The position numbers and the translations under genes are program-made. A stretch of DNA of 64,000 bases from Streptomyces sp. H39-S7 (GTDB lineage: Bacteria; Actinomycetota; Actinomycetes; Streptomycetales; Streptomycetaceae). The stretch covers positions 1 through 64,000 of the forward strand of contig NZ_JAPVLU010000009.1 of the NCBI RefSeq assembly GCF_027158205.1, read 5' to 3'. Positions 17,359 to 26,227 of this stretch are shown here, one piece after another (within the stretch, counting starts at the first letter, position 1; the number at the start of each line of letters is the position of its first letter). Under the pieces are notes generated by a model. The model ran no database searches. It had not been told where the DNA came from and worked only from the letters and a program-made list of their open reading frames with translations.

Positions 17359-18306
17359 ATGCAACTTGACATGAATCTGCTCACCGCGCTCGACGCCCTG
17401 CTGGAAGAAGGCAGCGTGACGGAGGCCGCCGCCCGCCTGCACCTGTCGACCCCCGCGATGAGCCGCACCCTGGGCCGCATCCGCCGCGCCACCGGGGACC
17501 AGATCCTCGTACGCACCGGCAGGACCATGACGCCCACCCCCCGCGCCGTGGCCCTGCGGGCGACCGTGCACGACTTGGTCCAGCAGGCCCAGGCGGTCCT
17601 GTCCCCCTCCACCGAAGTCGACCTGTCAGCGTTGGAGCGGACCTTCGTCCTGAAGTGGCACGACGCCCTGGCCGCAGCAGCCGGCCCCGCCCTGCTCCAC
17701 TCCTTGCGCGCCGCGGCGCCCGGCGTGCGTCTGCGCTTCCTGGCCGAGGCCAGTACCGACACCCACGATCCGCGACGAGGGGACATCGACCTCGAAGCCG
17801 GATCCAGCGCACCCTCCTCGCCCGAGATCCGCCACGAGATCATGGCCCATGACCGGCTTGTTCTCGCCCTGCGCCCCGCCCACCCCCTGAGCAGCGGTCC
17901 GCTCACCGTCGAGGACTACGCGGCCGCCGAACACCTCACCGTCTCGCGCCGGGGACGACTGCGTGACCCCATCGATGACGCGCTCGAGACACAGGGCGTG
18001 AGCCGGCACGTAGTGGCCGCCACCCCCACCAACGCCACAGCCCTGCAGTTCGTGCACCACCACGACCTGGTCGCGGCAGTCCCCGAACTCATCAGCCGCC
18101 CCCTGCTGAACGCCCTCGGCCTGCGCACCCGGCCCCTGCCGCTGGCCATGCCCCCTGTCCCCATCTACCTCGCGTGGCACCAGCGCTACGACAACGACCC
18201 CGCGCACGCCTGGCTGCGCGGCCAGGTCCGCACCGCCCTGCACGACGCGTGCACGCACCCCGACGACACCGCCGAGGAACCCGCACGCGTCGCCGACGCT
18301 ACCTGA
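17359..18306 (+). CDS. LysR-family transcriptional regulator
   Basis: 315 residues from ATG 17359 (MQLDMNLLTALDALLEEGSV). The N-terminal winged HTH (SVTEAAARLHLSTPAMSRTLGRIRRATGD) and FVLKWHDALAAAAGPALLHSLRAAAPGVRL effector domain are typical. It is divergent from the inositol-phosphatase-like and SDR genes and probably controls them. It is convergent with the rifampin phosphotransferase gene, stops 7 bp apart. Confidence 0.85.
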   Translation: MQLDMNLLTALDALLEEGSVTEAAARLHLSTPAMSRTLGRIRRATGDQILVRTGRTMTPTPRAVALRATVHDLVQQAQAVLSPSTEVDLSALERTFVLKWHDALAAAAGPALLHSLRAAAPGVRLRFLAEASTDTHDPRRGDIDLEAGSSAPSSPEIRHEIMAHDRLVLALRPAHPLSSGPLTVEDYAAAEHLTVSRRGRLRDPIDDALETQGVSRHVVAATPTNATALQFVHHHDLVAAVPELISRPLLNALGLRTRPLPLAMPPVPIYLAWHQRYDNDPAHAWLRGQVRTALHDACTHPDDTAEEPARVADAT

Positions 18307-18313
18307 AGGTCCA

Positions 18314-20911
18314 TCAGGGCAGGATCTCGACGTACCCGTCCGTTCCGTGCACGCGGATCCGCTGCCCGTCCCGGATCAGCCGGGTGGCCTGCGCCACGCC
18401 CACGACGGCCGGCAGGCCGTACTCCCGGGCGATCACCGCACCGTGGGTCATCAGACCGCCCACCTCCGTCACCAGGCCCGCGATGCCGACGAACAGGGGC
18501 GACCAGCTGGGATCGGTGAAAGCCGTGACGAGGATGTCGCCCGGCTCGAGATCGGCCTCCGCCATGTCAAGGATGACGCGCGCCCGCCCCTCGACGGCCC
18601 CGGCGGAAACCGGCAGTCCCACCAGAGCACCGGCCGGCACGTCGTCGCGCCGGTACGACCCGGCGACGGCCTCCCCCTCCGAGGTGAGCACCCGTGGCGG
18701 CGTGAGCGCCCGGTACGCCCGGAACGCGTCCTGGCGCTCCTGGATGAGCCGGCCATCCACCCGGTTCGAGCGCACGACCTCGTGGAGTTCCTGGAACGTG
18801 AGGTAGAAGATGTCCTCCTTCTCGGACAGCACGCCGGCCCGCACGAGGCGTTCGGCCTCCGCCATCAGGGCCTGCTTATAGACGAACGAGCGGCTGACGA
18901 TGCCGTACTTCGGATACTCCCGGTACCCGATGAAGGCCCGGACCTGGTCGATCATCCGCTTGGCCGCGTCCGCTTTGCGCTCCCCGTCCGGCAGGGCACG
19001 CAAGCGCGACAGCACGTCCAGTTCCTTCTTCCGCGCCTCCTGCCGCCCCTGCTCGAAACGCCGCTCGGCCACGCCCGGTTCGAAGATCCGGACGTTGTCG
19101 AGGATCACCGGCACGAGCGTGGTGGGGCGCTCGCGCCAACGCGGCCTCGTGATGTCGATCTCGCCGACGCAGCGCATGCCGTACCGGTCGAGATAGGCCT
19201 CGATGGCGTCGCGGGCCTCGGTTCCGCCCGTGACCTTCGCCAGGTCGTCCAGGAAGCACTCGTCCTCGACCCCCTGGAGGAACGTCACGACCTCCGGATG
19301 GGGGCGGATGACGTCCGCGACGTCGAGCAGCGCCAGCCCCATCTCCGACGTGACGTTGTCGGGGGCGGACAGCGTGAGCGTGTCCGCCGCGTTCTTCTCG
19401 CCCAGCCACTCCTGCAGGTTGTCGTTGATCCACCAGGTGGCCTCCATCCCCGCCATGATCGCCTGCATGTTCAACGGGTCGCCGAGGATGCGCTTGTGCT
19501 CCTCGAAGGCGTCGAGCAGGAAGTCGAACAGCGCAGGTCCGGTCTTTGTCCGGATGTCCCGCCGCAGGGCGGCGACCGACGCCCTGCTGCGCTCGATCAG
19601 CTCGGAAACGATAGCCGGATCGGGCTCGATCGGAGCGGAGACGCCGCCTGCCGGCGGCCCGCCGGGACCCGCGTCCGGGAGCGACGGGACGAAGTCGTCG
19701 CGGTCGAGGACGGTCTCCAGCGCGTCCCTGACCAGTGGATCGCCGCGCCCCACCAGGTCCAGGAGACCGGCGCGGCCCGCGGGCGAGGCCAAGCGCGCGG
19801 TGACGTCGACGAACAGCCTCCCCCCGGCCTCGTGCATCGCCACCATGGCCGTCAACTGCCAGACGGAGATTCCCAGGGGCTTCATGGCGTCGGTCATCAT
19901 CTGCTGATGCCCGACGGAGACGTAGACGTGCGGGTCCGCGTCGTCGGATACCGGGATGGGGAACAGCGTGGTGATCGGCCGGCTCTGAACGATCTGGAAC
20001 TCGTCGCCGACCAGGCACCATTCGATGTCCTGCGGGCGGCCGAAGTGCGCTTCGATCCGCCGCACGAGCCGCACGAGCCGCACGGCCTGCGCGTCCGTCA
20101 GCGCCGGCTGCTCCTGCCGCTCCGGGTCGATCGCCACTTCCCGCGTGCCGCCGGTCGGCAGGGCGTGAACGGCGAGCTGTTTCGCCGCGATCCTCCTGGC
20201 GACGATCTCTCCGTCGCGCACCGTGAAGGCGTCCGGGTTCACCAGGCCGGAGACCAGGGCCTCACCGAGGCCGAAGCCGGCGTCCACGGTGGCGAGCTTC
20301 CGGTTGCCCGTGACCGGGTCGGCCGTGAACAGGATGCCGGCCGCATCCGGGAAGACCATCCGCTGCACGACCACGGCCATGTCGACCGTGCGGTGGTCCA
20401 TGCCGTTCCGCAGCCGGTAGGTCACGGCCCGCTCGGTGAACAGCGATGCCCAGCACCGGCCGACATGCCGCAGGACGTCCGCGGGGCCCATGACGTTGAG
20501 GTACGTATCCTGCTGGCCCGCGAAGGACGCCGTCGGCGAGTCCTCCGCCGTCGCACTGGACCGGACCGCGTAGGCGCCCTGCTCGCCGAGCCGGACGAGC
20601 GGGCCGGCGATCGCCTCCGCGAGATCATCCGGGATGGCGATCTGTTCGATGCTCCGGCGGATCTCCGCGCTGAGGGTGCGGATCCCCTCCCGGTCATCCG
20701 GGTTCAGCCGCGACAGCTCATCGAGCCGACCGTCGATCGACGGCGCCTCCGCCATGATCCGCCGGAAGGCGTCCGTCGTCACGCAGAATCCAGCCGGCAC
20801 GCGGATGCCCTCGATCCGCGACAGCGCCCCCAGCTGCGCGCCCTTGCCACCGACGACCGCGACGTGCGTCTCGTCGACCTCGTGGAAATCCACCACGTAC
20901 TGCTCGCTCAC
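18314..20911 (-). CDS. rph: Rifampin phosphotransferase (RPH)
   Basis: 865 residues from GTG 20911, set by GGAGGT 7 bp upstream; Listeria RPH is nearly the same length. An N-terminal PEP-synthase-type ATP-binding domain (VGGKGAQLGAL, YAVRSSATAEDSPTASFAGQ, ILFTADPVTGN, IEWCL) covers about residues 1-320. A central rifampin-binding domain opens with GHQQMMTDAMKPLGIS. A swivelling His domain (LMTHGAVIAREYGLPAVVG) has catalytic His823. RPH cleaves ATP and phosphorylates the C21 hydroxyl of rifamycins, giving AMP and Pi. A near-perfect rifamycin-associated element lies upstream. Plain PEP synthase is the alternative, but the central domain and element argue for RPH. Confidence 0.88.
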   Translation of the reverse strand: MSEQYVVDFHEVDETHVAVVGGKGAQLGALSRIEGIRVPAGFCVTTDAFRRIMAEAPSIDGRLDELSRLNPDDREGIRTLSAEIRRSIEQIAIPDDLAEAIAGPLVRLGEQGAYAVRSSATAEDSPTASFAGQQDTYLNVMGPADVLRHVGRCWASLFTERAVTYRLRNGMDHRTVDMAVVVQRMVFPDAAGILFTADPVTGNRKLATVDAGFGLGEALVSGLVNPDAFTVRDGEIVARRIAAKQLAVHALPTGGTREVAIDPERQEQPALTDAQAVRLVRLVRRIEAHFGRPQDIEWCLVGDEFQIVQSRPITTLFPIPVSDDADPHVYVSVGHQQMMTDAMKPLGISVWQLTAMVAMHEAGGRLFVDVTARLASPAGRAGLLDLVGRGDPLVRDALETVLDRDDFVPSLPDAGPGGPPAGGVSAPIEPDPAIVSELIERSRASVAALRRDIRTKTGPALFDFLLDAFEEHKRILGDPLNMQAIMAGMEATWWINDNLQEWLGEKNAADTLTLSAPDNVTSEMGLALLDVADVIRPHPEVVTFLQGVEDECFLDDLAKVTGGTEARDAIEAYLDRYGMRCVGEIDITRPRWRERPTTLVPVILDNVRIFEPGVAERRFEQGRQEARKKELDVLSRLRALPDGERKADAAKRMIDQVRAFIGYREYPKYGIVSRSFVYKQALMAEAERLVRAGVLSEKEDIFYLTFQELHEVVRSNRVDGRLIQERQDAFRAYRALTPPRVLTSEGEAVAGSYRRDDVPAGALVGLPVSAGAVEGRARVILDMAEADLEPGDILVTAFTDPSWSPLFVGIAGLVTEVGGLMTHGAVIAREYGLPAVVGVAQATRLIRDGQRIRVHGTDGYVEILP

Positions 20912-21168
20912 TGCGATACCTCCGAGTCGGCCGTGCCCTGTCCCACCGCACTCATTGATCGATTCACCGGCGCCACAAGCTCCGTCGACCCTCCTGTCAG
21001 GCACGTCGTCAACTCTGTTTGCCTTCCCTCTGACGAACCGGCCGGCCGCACCGCCGGCCCCGCCACATCGTCGTCACCGAGGCGACCCCGCGTCGCCCAC
21101 GACACCCGCACCCCGTGCCCTCGTTTCCGCAGGTTGTGGCCTCGGCCGACGATTCTGCGACACGACCG

Positions 21169-21187
21169 GGGCCTTGCCGCAAGCCCC
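21169..21187. promoter_or_regulatory. Rifamycin-associated element (RAE)
   Basis: GGGCCTTGCCGCAAGCCCC is a 19-bp imperfect palindrome (one arm mismatch), extendable to 21168-21188. It matches the RAE I remember upstream of actinomycete rifamycin-resistance genes, consensus GGGGCTTGC-N-GCAAGCCCC. It lies about 260 bp upstream of rph. It should confer induction by rifamycins, which act on RNA polymerase itself. Confidence 0.8.
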
Positions 21188-21202
21188 CCGGTGCGCTATA
21201 AA
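21174..21202 (+). promoter_or_regulatory. Rightward promoter overlapping the RAE
   Basis: TTGCCG (21174-21179), a 17-bp spacer and TATAAA (21197-21202) form an unusually good -35/-10 pair for this GC-rich DNA, reading right towards the SpoIIE phosphatase. On the other strand TTGCGG with CAGAAT 19 bp later could start rph. So the RAE may serve two back-to-back promoters (inference). Confidence 0.45.
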
Positions 21203-21210
21203 TTAGGAGA

Positions 21211-21234
21211 GGCAAGGAGAGAGATCTCCTTGCC
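21211..21234. promoter_or_regulatory. Perfect 10-bp hairpin next to the RAE promoter
   Basis: GGCAAGGAGA and TCTCCTTGCC flank a GAGA loop. It begins about 9 bp after the rightward -10, so it would be at the very 5' end of that transcript. It may stabilise RNA, act as an operator, or terminate leftward RNA. The rest of the gap to 21544 shows no gene. Confidence 0.45.
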
Positions 21235-21544
21235 TTCGCCATTTTCCGCTCGCTGAAATCGACGGCCCTGTTGCCGGCCGCGGACGCACGCCGCGGTCCG
21301 TACCCGCTGCGGATCGAGCAGCGACACCCCGCCGGTCCCCGCCCCCGCCCCAACACGGTAGAGACAGCGCACGAGCGCCCGTCACCGCGCCGGCGCGGCA
21401 CACGCGCAGCGAGGGGCGGGCCGGGCGGCTGCGGGTTCCCTGGCGTCCCGTGGTGCAATGTGACCTGTGCGGTGCCGGGTTCGACACGGGTCCTCCACGC
21501 TTCGCGACAGAGTTCTGAACGCCATTGAGCACTGAGGAGTCGCT

Positions 21545-22861
21545 GTGACCGCAGGAGAGCCGGACGGGGACAGTGGGAAAGCCTCTCGTCCAGCCCAGGG
21601 CGGGAGCCGCCGAGGCAGGGCGATGACTTTGGCGGGGACGTTGGAGGCGGCGGAGGCCGCGGCGCCCGTGGAGTCGCTCGACGTGGTCGCACGCATGCTC
21701 AAGGAGCACCTCGGTGCGGCGTCGGTGTCGTTCCTGATCACTGACTTCACCGGCAGCTCGGTCGTGCGGCTGGGCGCTGCGGGCAGCGTCGAGACCGGTG
21801 AGCCGGCCCAGCGGATCCCGCTGCGGGGCACCGTGTACGACGACGTGATCCGCACCCAGCGGCCGAGCGTGGAGGACGGGGGCGGAGGTGCGCTGGTGCA
21901 GGTCGTCGCCCCGGTGACCAACCGCGGGGACGCCATCGGGCTCCTGGAACTGTTTCTGACCACGGCCCCGAGCGACCAGGTGATGCAGGAGATCGGCGAG
22001 ACCGCGCATGCGCTGGCGTACATCGTCATCGCGAACCGGTCCTTCACCGATGTGTACCAGTGGGGGCGCCGCACCATCCCGCTGAGTCTGGCCGCGGAGA
22101 TCCAGCACCGGCTGCTCCCGGCGTCGCTGGCGTGCGAGGCGGCACAGTTCGCGGTGGCCGGGGCGCTGGAGCCTGCCGACCACGTCGGGGGTGACACCTT
22201 CGACTACGTGATCGACCGGGACACCGTCCAGCTCTCCGTCACCGACGCCATGGGGCACGACGTCGAGGCCGCGCTGCTGGCCACGCTCCTGGTGGGTGCC
22301 TTGCGCCGGGCACGGCGCGCCGGTGCCGACCTCGCCGAGCAGGCCTGCCAGGCCGACCAGGCCATGCACGAGCACGCCGGCCGGGGCTACGTCACCGGCC
22401 AACTCCTGCGCATCAGTTTGATCGATGGCACGAGCGAGTTCATCAACGCCGGACACCCCTGGCCGCTGCGGATGCGCAACGGCCAGGTGCAGGAGCTCAC
22501 TCCGAAGGTCGACATGCCGTTCGGCTTCCATGCTCCGCACACCTACCGGGTCCAGTCGCTGGACCTGCAGCCGGGTGACCGGCTGGTCATGCTGACCGAC
22601 GGCATGCTGGAGCGCAACGCCGGCCGTCTCGATCTGGCGGACCTGATCGTGCGCACCCGTGCGCTGCATCCCCGTGAGGCCGCCCGCAACCTCATCGCCG
22701 CGATCGTCGACGCCAACGACGGCCACCTGCAGGACGACGCGACCGTCATGTGCCTGGACTGGCACGGCGTCGACCACTCCGAGCGCGACGCCGCCACCGG
22801 CGCCGACCTCACCGACGCCTCACAGCCGTGGGGGACGGGACGGCCGGCTCCCGGCCGCTGA
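21545..22861 (+). CDS. GAF-SpoIIE (PP2C) protein serine phosphatase
   Basis: 438 residues from GTG 21545, with GAGGAG 5 bp upstream. Residues 25-165 look like a GAF domain (VVARMLKEHLGAASVSFLIT). The PP2C part (185-425) shows HVGGDTFDYV, TDAMGHD, NAGHPWPL, MLTDGMLER and LQDDATVMCL, so the metal ligands are kept. It would dephosphorylate a STAS antagonist. It has no kinase or STAS gene adjacent; the candidates lie 9 kb to the left. Its leader could come from the promoter overlapping the RAE. Confidence 0.82.
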   Translation: MTAGEPDGDSGKASRPAQGGSRRGRAMTLAGTLEAAEAAAPVESLDVVARMLKEHLGAASVSFLITDFTGSSVVRLGAAGSVETGEPAQRIPLRGTVYDDVIRTQRPSVEDGGGGALVQVVAPVTNRGDAIGLLELFLTTAPSDQVMQEIGETAHALAYIVIANRSFTDVYQWGRRTIPLSLAAEIQHRLLPASLACEAAQFAVAGALEPADHVGGDTFDYVIDRDTVQLSVTDAMGHDVEAALLATLLVGALRRARRAGADLAEQACQADQAMHEHAGRGYVTGQLLRISLIDGTSEFINAGHPWPLRMRNGQVQELTPKVDMPFGFHAPHTYRVQSLDLQPGDRLVMLTDGMLERNAGRLDLADLIVRTRALHPREAARNLIAAIVDANDGHLQDDATVMCLDWHGVDHSERDAATGADLTDASQPWGTGRPAPGR

Positions 22862-22957
22862 CTCGCCGAGAACAGCAGACCGTTCGGTGCCTTGGATGAC
22901 GCGGCCGCGGAAGGTCCCCAGGCGCCAGGTGACGTCTCCCGGGCGCTTCGGCCCGGC

Positions 22958-24898
22958 TCAGTGGTAGAGGCGCAGGTCCGCGAGGCTCCACCAGCTGCCG
23001 GACGTGCCGGTCTGGGTCACGCGCAGGTAGCGCGCGCTCGTCGGCCGGTGCACGTCGACGGTGGTGAGCTGGCCGGTGCCGGTGCCGGCACCGACCGCCC
23101 GCCAGTGGCTGCCGTCGTCGCTGACGCTGAGCTGCCACCCCCGGGCGTAGTCGCCGAGATCGTCACCGCTGTCGACGGCCACGCTGCGGAAGGTGGTGCG
23201 ACGTCCGAGGTCGAGCTGCACGTACTGACCGGGTGCCTGGGCGGTGCCGCTGCTCCAGCGGGTCGTACCGTCGGCGTCCGCGACGAGCGCCGGATCGCCC
23301 TGGCCGGCCGGCGACGCGGTGGCGGTGGCGCCGGTCAACGGGATCTCGTGCGAGCGGCTGTCGAGACGCGCGGAGGCCGGCCAGGTGAAGGTGGCCAGCG
23401 CACCGCCGGGCAGGGTGTAGTCCAGGGACTTGTCGCCGACCGCCACGGAGAACGAGCGCGGGTCGTCGTTCTCGTTGTGCACGACGAGCGCGGTGGATCC
23501 GTCGGGGTTGCGGAAGGCGACATCGGTGAGCCGGCCGTTCCACCCGGTGGTGCCGTAGTTGGTACTGCCGATCCGGACGGCTCCGGGCTTCACGAACTTC
23601 GAGAGGTGCCCGATGGTGGAGTACTCGGCGTTCGTGGTCACGGTGTGATCCGGGTTGACGGTCAGCAGGGCCGTGCAGGTGTCGCAGCCGCCGTTGTGCG
23701 GGCCACCGGCCGGGTCGAGCGCGAGGTTCCAGTCGGCGACGGATTTCGCCCAGTTGCGGGTGGTGCCGATGGTGATGGTGCGCGCGTGCCAGGTCAGGGT
23801 GCCACGGAAGATCTGGGCCGGGGTGTCGGTGGCGCCGTGCGATCCGGAGCACTCGGTGAACCAGATGCCCTTGTCCGGGCGGGCGTTGTGCAGGGCGGTC
23901 TGCGCGCTGGGGTCCCCGGAATAGCAGTGGTAGGCGGTACCGGCGATCCACCGCGCGGCCGGACTGTCCAGGACGTCGTAGGGGTAGCGGGGCTGCGGGT
24001 CTTCACCGAGTTCCTCGGCGGTGGCGATGTCGTCGGGGTGGGTGGCCCAGTTGTGGTCGTAGGCGAGGATCTTGGTGCGGGGGCTGGCACGGTGCAGCAG
24101 CGGGCCCAGCGCCTCGATGACCTTGGCCTCCTGCTCGACGGGCAGGTCGGTACCGGGGTAGGCGTGCGGCTTGCGGTTCTGCGGCTCGTTCTGCACGGTG
24201 AGGTAGTCGACCGGGACGCCTGCGGCCGCGTAGGCCTGCACGAACTTCACCAGGTAGCGGGCGTACGCCTGGTAGACGGCCGGATCGTCTTTGAGGTGGC
24301 CGCCGACCATGGAGTCGGAATCCTTCATCCAGGCCGGCGGGCTCCACGGGGAGGCCATCACGGTCAGTTGCGGGTTGAGCTGCTTCGCGCGGCGCAGCAG
24401 GGGCAGGATCTGCTGCTGGTCGTGCGCGATGCTGAAGTGCCGCAGGGAGAAGTCCGTCTGGCCCGCCGGCACGTCGTCGTACGTGTAGTGGGCGGCCGCG
24501 GCGGTGAAGTCGGAGGAGCCGACGGGCTGGCGCAGGAAGCTGACGCCGATGCCCCGTACCGGGTCGAAGAGCTGCCGCATGGCCGCGTCCCGTTCGGGAG
24601 CGGGCAGTTGCGTGAGCACGGCGGCGGTCGAGTCGGTGAGCGCGCCGCCGAAACCGTCGACGCTCTGGTAGCGCTGCCGCGGGTCGACGGTGATGGTGGT
24701 CAGGTCGGAGCCGCCGTCGTGGAAGGCGACCGGCGCTTGCGGGTACAGCTTCTGCACACCGTCTGCGGTGGTCAGCCAGACCTGCGCCTGCGGAGCCGCG
24801 GGGCGGGTCGGAGTGTGGGGCGGCGAGGCGGTGGCAGGCAGGCCGGTCAGACACAGTGCGGCGGCCGTGATGGCCGACACGCCGAGGGCGCGTCTCAA
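22958..24898 (-). CDS. Secreted GH30 glycosidase with C-terminal CBM32-like domain
   Basis: 646 residues from TTG 24898, fixed by GAGGAG 6 bp upstream. A signal peptide (residues 1-25) is followed by a GH30 (beta/alpha)8 domain with side beta-sandwich: DGFGGALTDS, MASPWSPPAWMKDS, the acid/base in VQNEPQN (Glu238) and the nucleophile in WFTECSGS (Glu349). The last 130 residues form an F5/8 type C (discoidin, CBM32-like) domain. Family members act on glucosylceramide, beta-1,6-glucans or related beta-glycosides. It is divergent from a LacI regulator, so it is probably sugar-induced. Confidence 0.87.
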   Translation of the reverse strand: MRRALGVSAITAAALCLTGLPATASPPHTPTRPAAPQAQVWLTTADGVQKLYPQAPVAFHDGGSDLTTITVDPRQRYQSVDGFGGALTDSTAAVLTQLPAPERDAAMRQLFDPVRGIGVSFLRQPVGSSDFTAAAAHYTYDDVPAGQTDFSLRHFSIAHDQQQILPLLRRAKQLNPQLTVMASPWSPPAWMKDSDSMVGGHLKDDPAVYQAYARYLVKFVQAYAAAGVPVDYLTVQNEPQNRKPHAYPGTDLPVEQEAKVIEALGPLLHRASPRTKILAYDHNWATHPDDIATAEELGEDPQPRYPYDVLDSPAARWIAGTAYHCYSGDPSAQTALHNARPDKGIWFTECSGSHGATDTPAQIFRGTLTWHARTITIGTTRNWAKSVADWNLALDPAGGPHNGGCDTCTALLTVNPDHTVTTNAEYSTIGHLSKFVKPGAVRIGSTNYGTTGWNGRLTDVAFRNPDGSTALVVHNENDDPRSFSVAVGDKSLDYTLPGGALATFTWPASARLDSRSHEIPLTGATATASPAGQGDPALVADADGTTRWSSGTAQAPGQYVQLDLGRRTTFRSVAVDSGDDLGDYARGWQLSVSDDGSHWRAVGAGTGTGQLTTVDVHRPTSARYLRVTQTGTSGSWWSLADLRLYH

Positions 24899-25004
24899 GG
24901 GTTTCTCCTCTGCTGGCGGCGTGCTGCTGGCGTGAACGGCGCAACGGAAGCGGGACGGGGAACCAGGCCGTACTGTGCCGGTGACGAGGAATCCGGAACC
25001 GCGT

Positions 25005-25030
25005 GAAACAAAATGAAACACATGCGAAAC
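25005..25030. promoter_or_regulatory. Three helically phased GAAAC repeats
   Basis: GAAAC occurs at 25005-25009, 25015-25019 and 25026-25030, a period of 10-11 bp, in the gap between the GH30 and LacI genes. Same-face spacing suggests cooperative regulator binding or a curved promoter region. A fourth GAAAC is at the LacI start (25115). Confidence 0.4.
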
Positions 25031-25112
25031 GTGGCGTCTCACAGGAAAGTCGCAACTCCTTGGCCTGTCAAGCCTTCACGGGAAAGAGCCACGCAGGCAG
25101 TAGGCTGCATAG

Positions 25113-26156
25113 ATGAAACAAGGCGATGTAACGGTGGGCGGGACGGAGGGGTCCCGGGCGACGGTGCGGAGCATCGCGGCCGAGGCGGGGGTGTCGATCG
25201 CCACGGTGTCGCGGGTGATGAGCGGACAGGACAACGTCGCCGACGCCACCCGCCGGCGGGTGCGTGCGGCGGCGGACCGGCTGGGGGCCGCGCCTGCGCT
25301 ACGACGCGGCACTGCGGAAGGGGCCGTGTACGTGCGGTGCCCGTACGTGCTGACCGACTACTTCGGGGTGATCGTCTCGTCCATCGCGGAGACGCTGGAC
25401 CTGCACGGCCGACGGCTGGTGCTCAGTGCGGGCGACGCGGCTCGGGACCTCCAGGTGCTCGGCGGGCTGCCGGACGACCCCACCATCGCCGGCGCGCTCT
25501 TGATCGTCCCACCGGAACCGGCACGGGAACTGGAGGAGCTGCGGGCACGGGACTTCCCCTTCGTGGTGGTCGACCCGCGCACTCCGCTGCGCAGTGACAT
25601 CGCCTCGGTCTCCGCGGCGAATCTCACCGGAGCCCGCAACGTCAGCGCGCATCTGGTCGAGCTCGGCCATCGACGGATCGGCGTGATCGGCGGCCCCGGC
25701 TACTGGCTCGCCGGCCAGTCCCGCGTCGCGGGCCACAACTCGGCGCTCGCCGACGCCGGGGTACTGCCCTCCTCCGAACTGCTGCGCAGCATCGAACCCA
25801 CCGCCGACTGGGGTTACGCGGCCGCGTGCGAGCTGCTGGACCTCCCGGAGCGGCCGACGGCCCTGGTGGCGTTCAACGACAAGGCCGCGGTGGGGGCGCT
25901 GCGGGCGGCATACGAGCGGGGGCTGCGCGTTCCCGAAGATCTGTCGATCACCGGTTTCGACGACATCGACCTGAGCCGCAGCACCCTGCCACGCCTGACG
26001 ACGGTGCGTCAGCCCCTGGAGGAAATGGGCAGAATGGCGGCGTCCTTGCTGATGCGCCTGCTGGAACGCCACACCGTGGACACGCTCCACGTGGAACTGG
26101 CCACCCAGCTGATCGTGCGGGATTCGACCGGGCCGGTGCCGCTGTCACCGCACTGA
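25113..26156 (+). CDS. LacI-family transcriptional regulator
   Basis: 347 residues. The N-terminal HTH (VRSIAAEAGVSIATVSRVMSG, residues 18-38) and hinge helix (ATRRRVRAAADRLG) precede a periplasmic-binding-type effector domain (ISGF-type SITGFDDIDLSR near the C-terminus). ATG 25113 lacks a clear ribosome binding site; GTG 25164 is a possible later start. It is divergent from the GH30 glycosidase and most likely represses it until a sugar ligand binds. Confidence 0.85.
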   Translation: MKQGDVTVGGTEGSRATVRSIAAEAGVSIATVSRVMSGQDNVADATRRRVRAAADRLGAAPALRRGTAEGAVYVRCPYVLTDYFGVIVSSIAETLDLHGRRLVLSAGDAARDLQVLGGLPDDPTIAGALLIVPPEPARELEELRARDFPFVVVDPRTPLRSDIASVSAANLTGARNVSAHLVELGHRRIGVIGGPGYWLAGQSRVAGHNSALADAGVLPSSELLRSIEPTADWGYAAACELLDLPERPTALVAFNDKAAVGALRAAYERGLRVPEDLSITGFDDIDLSRSTLPRLTTVRQPLEEMGRMAASLLMRLLERHTVDTLHVELATQLIVRDSTGPVPLSPH

Positions 26157-26227
26157 CCGCGGCCAACTCCCCCCTCCCGCCTTTGGCTCGCACTGCCTGA
26201 CGGGAACACATCCACCCTTCCGGAGGG

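Noticed and set aside
18347-21256. 969-codon forward ORF opposite rph
   Set aside because: Low-complexity Arg/Asp/Val shadow with no domain; rph on the reverse strand is unmistakable.
22892-25006. 704-codon forward ORF opposite GH30
   Set aside because: Antisense shadow rich in Val/Gly/Asp; GH30 catalytic motifs on the reverse strand decide.
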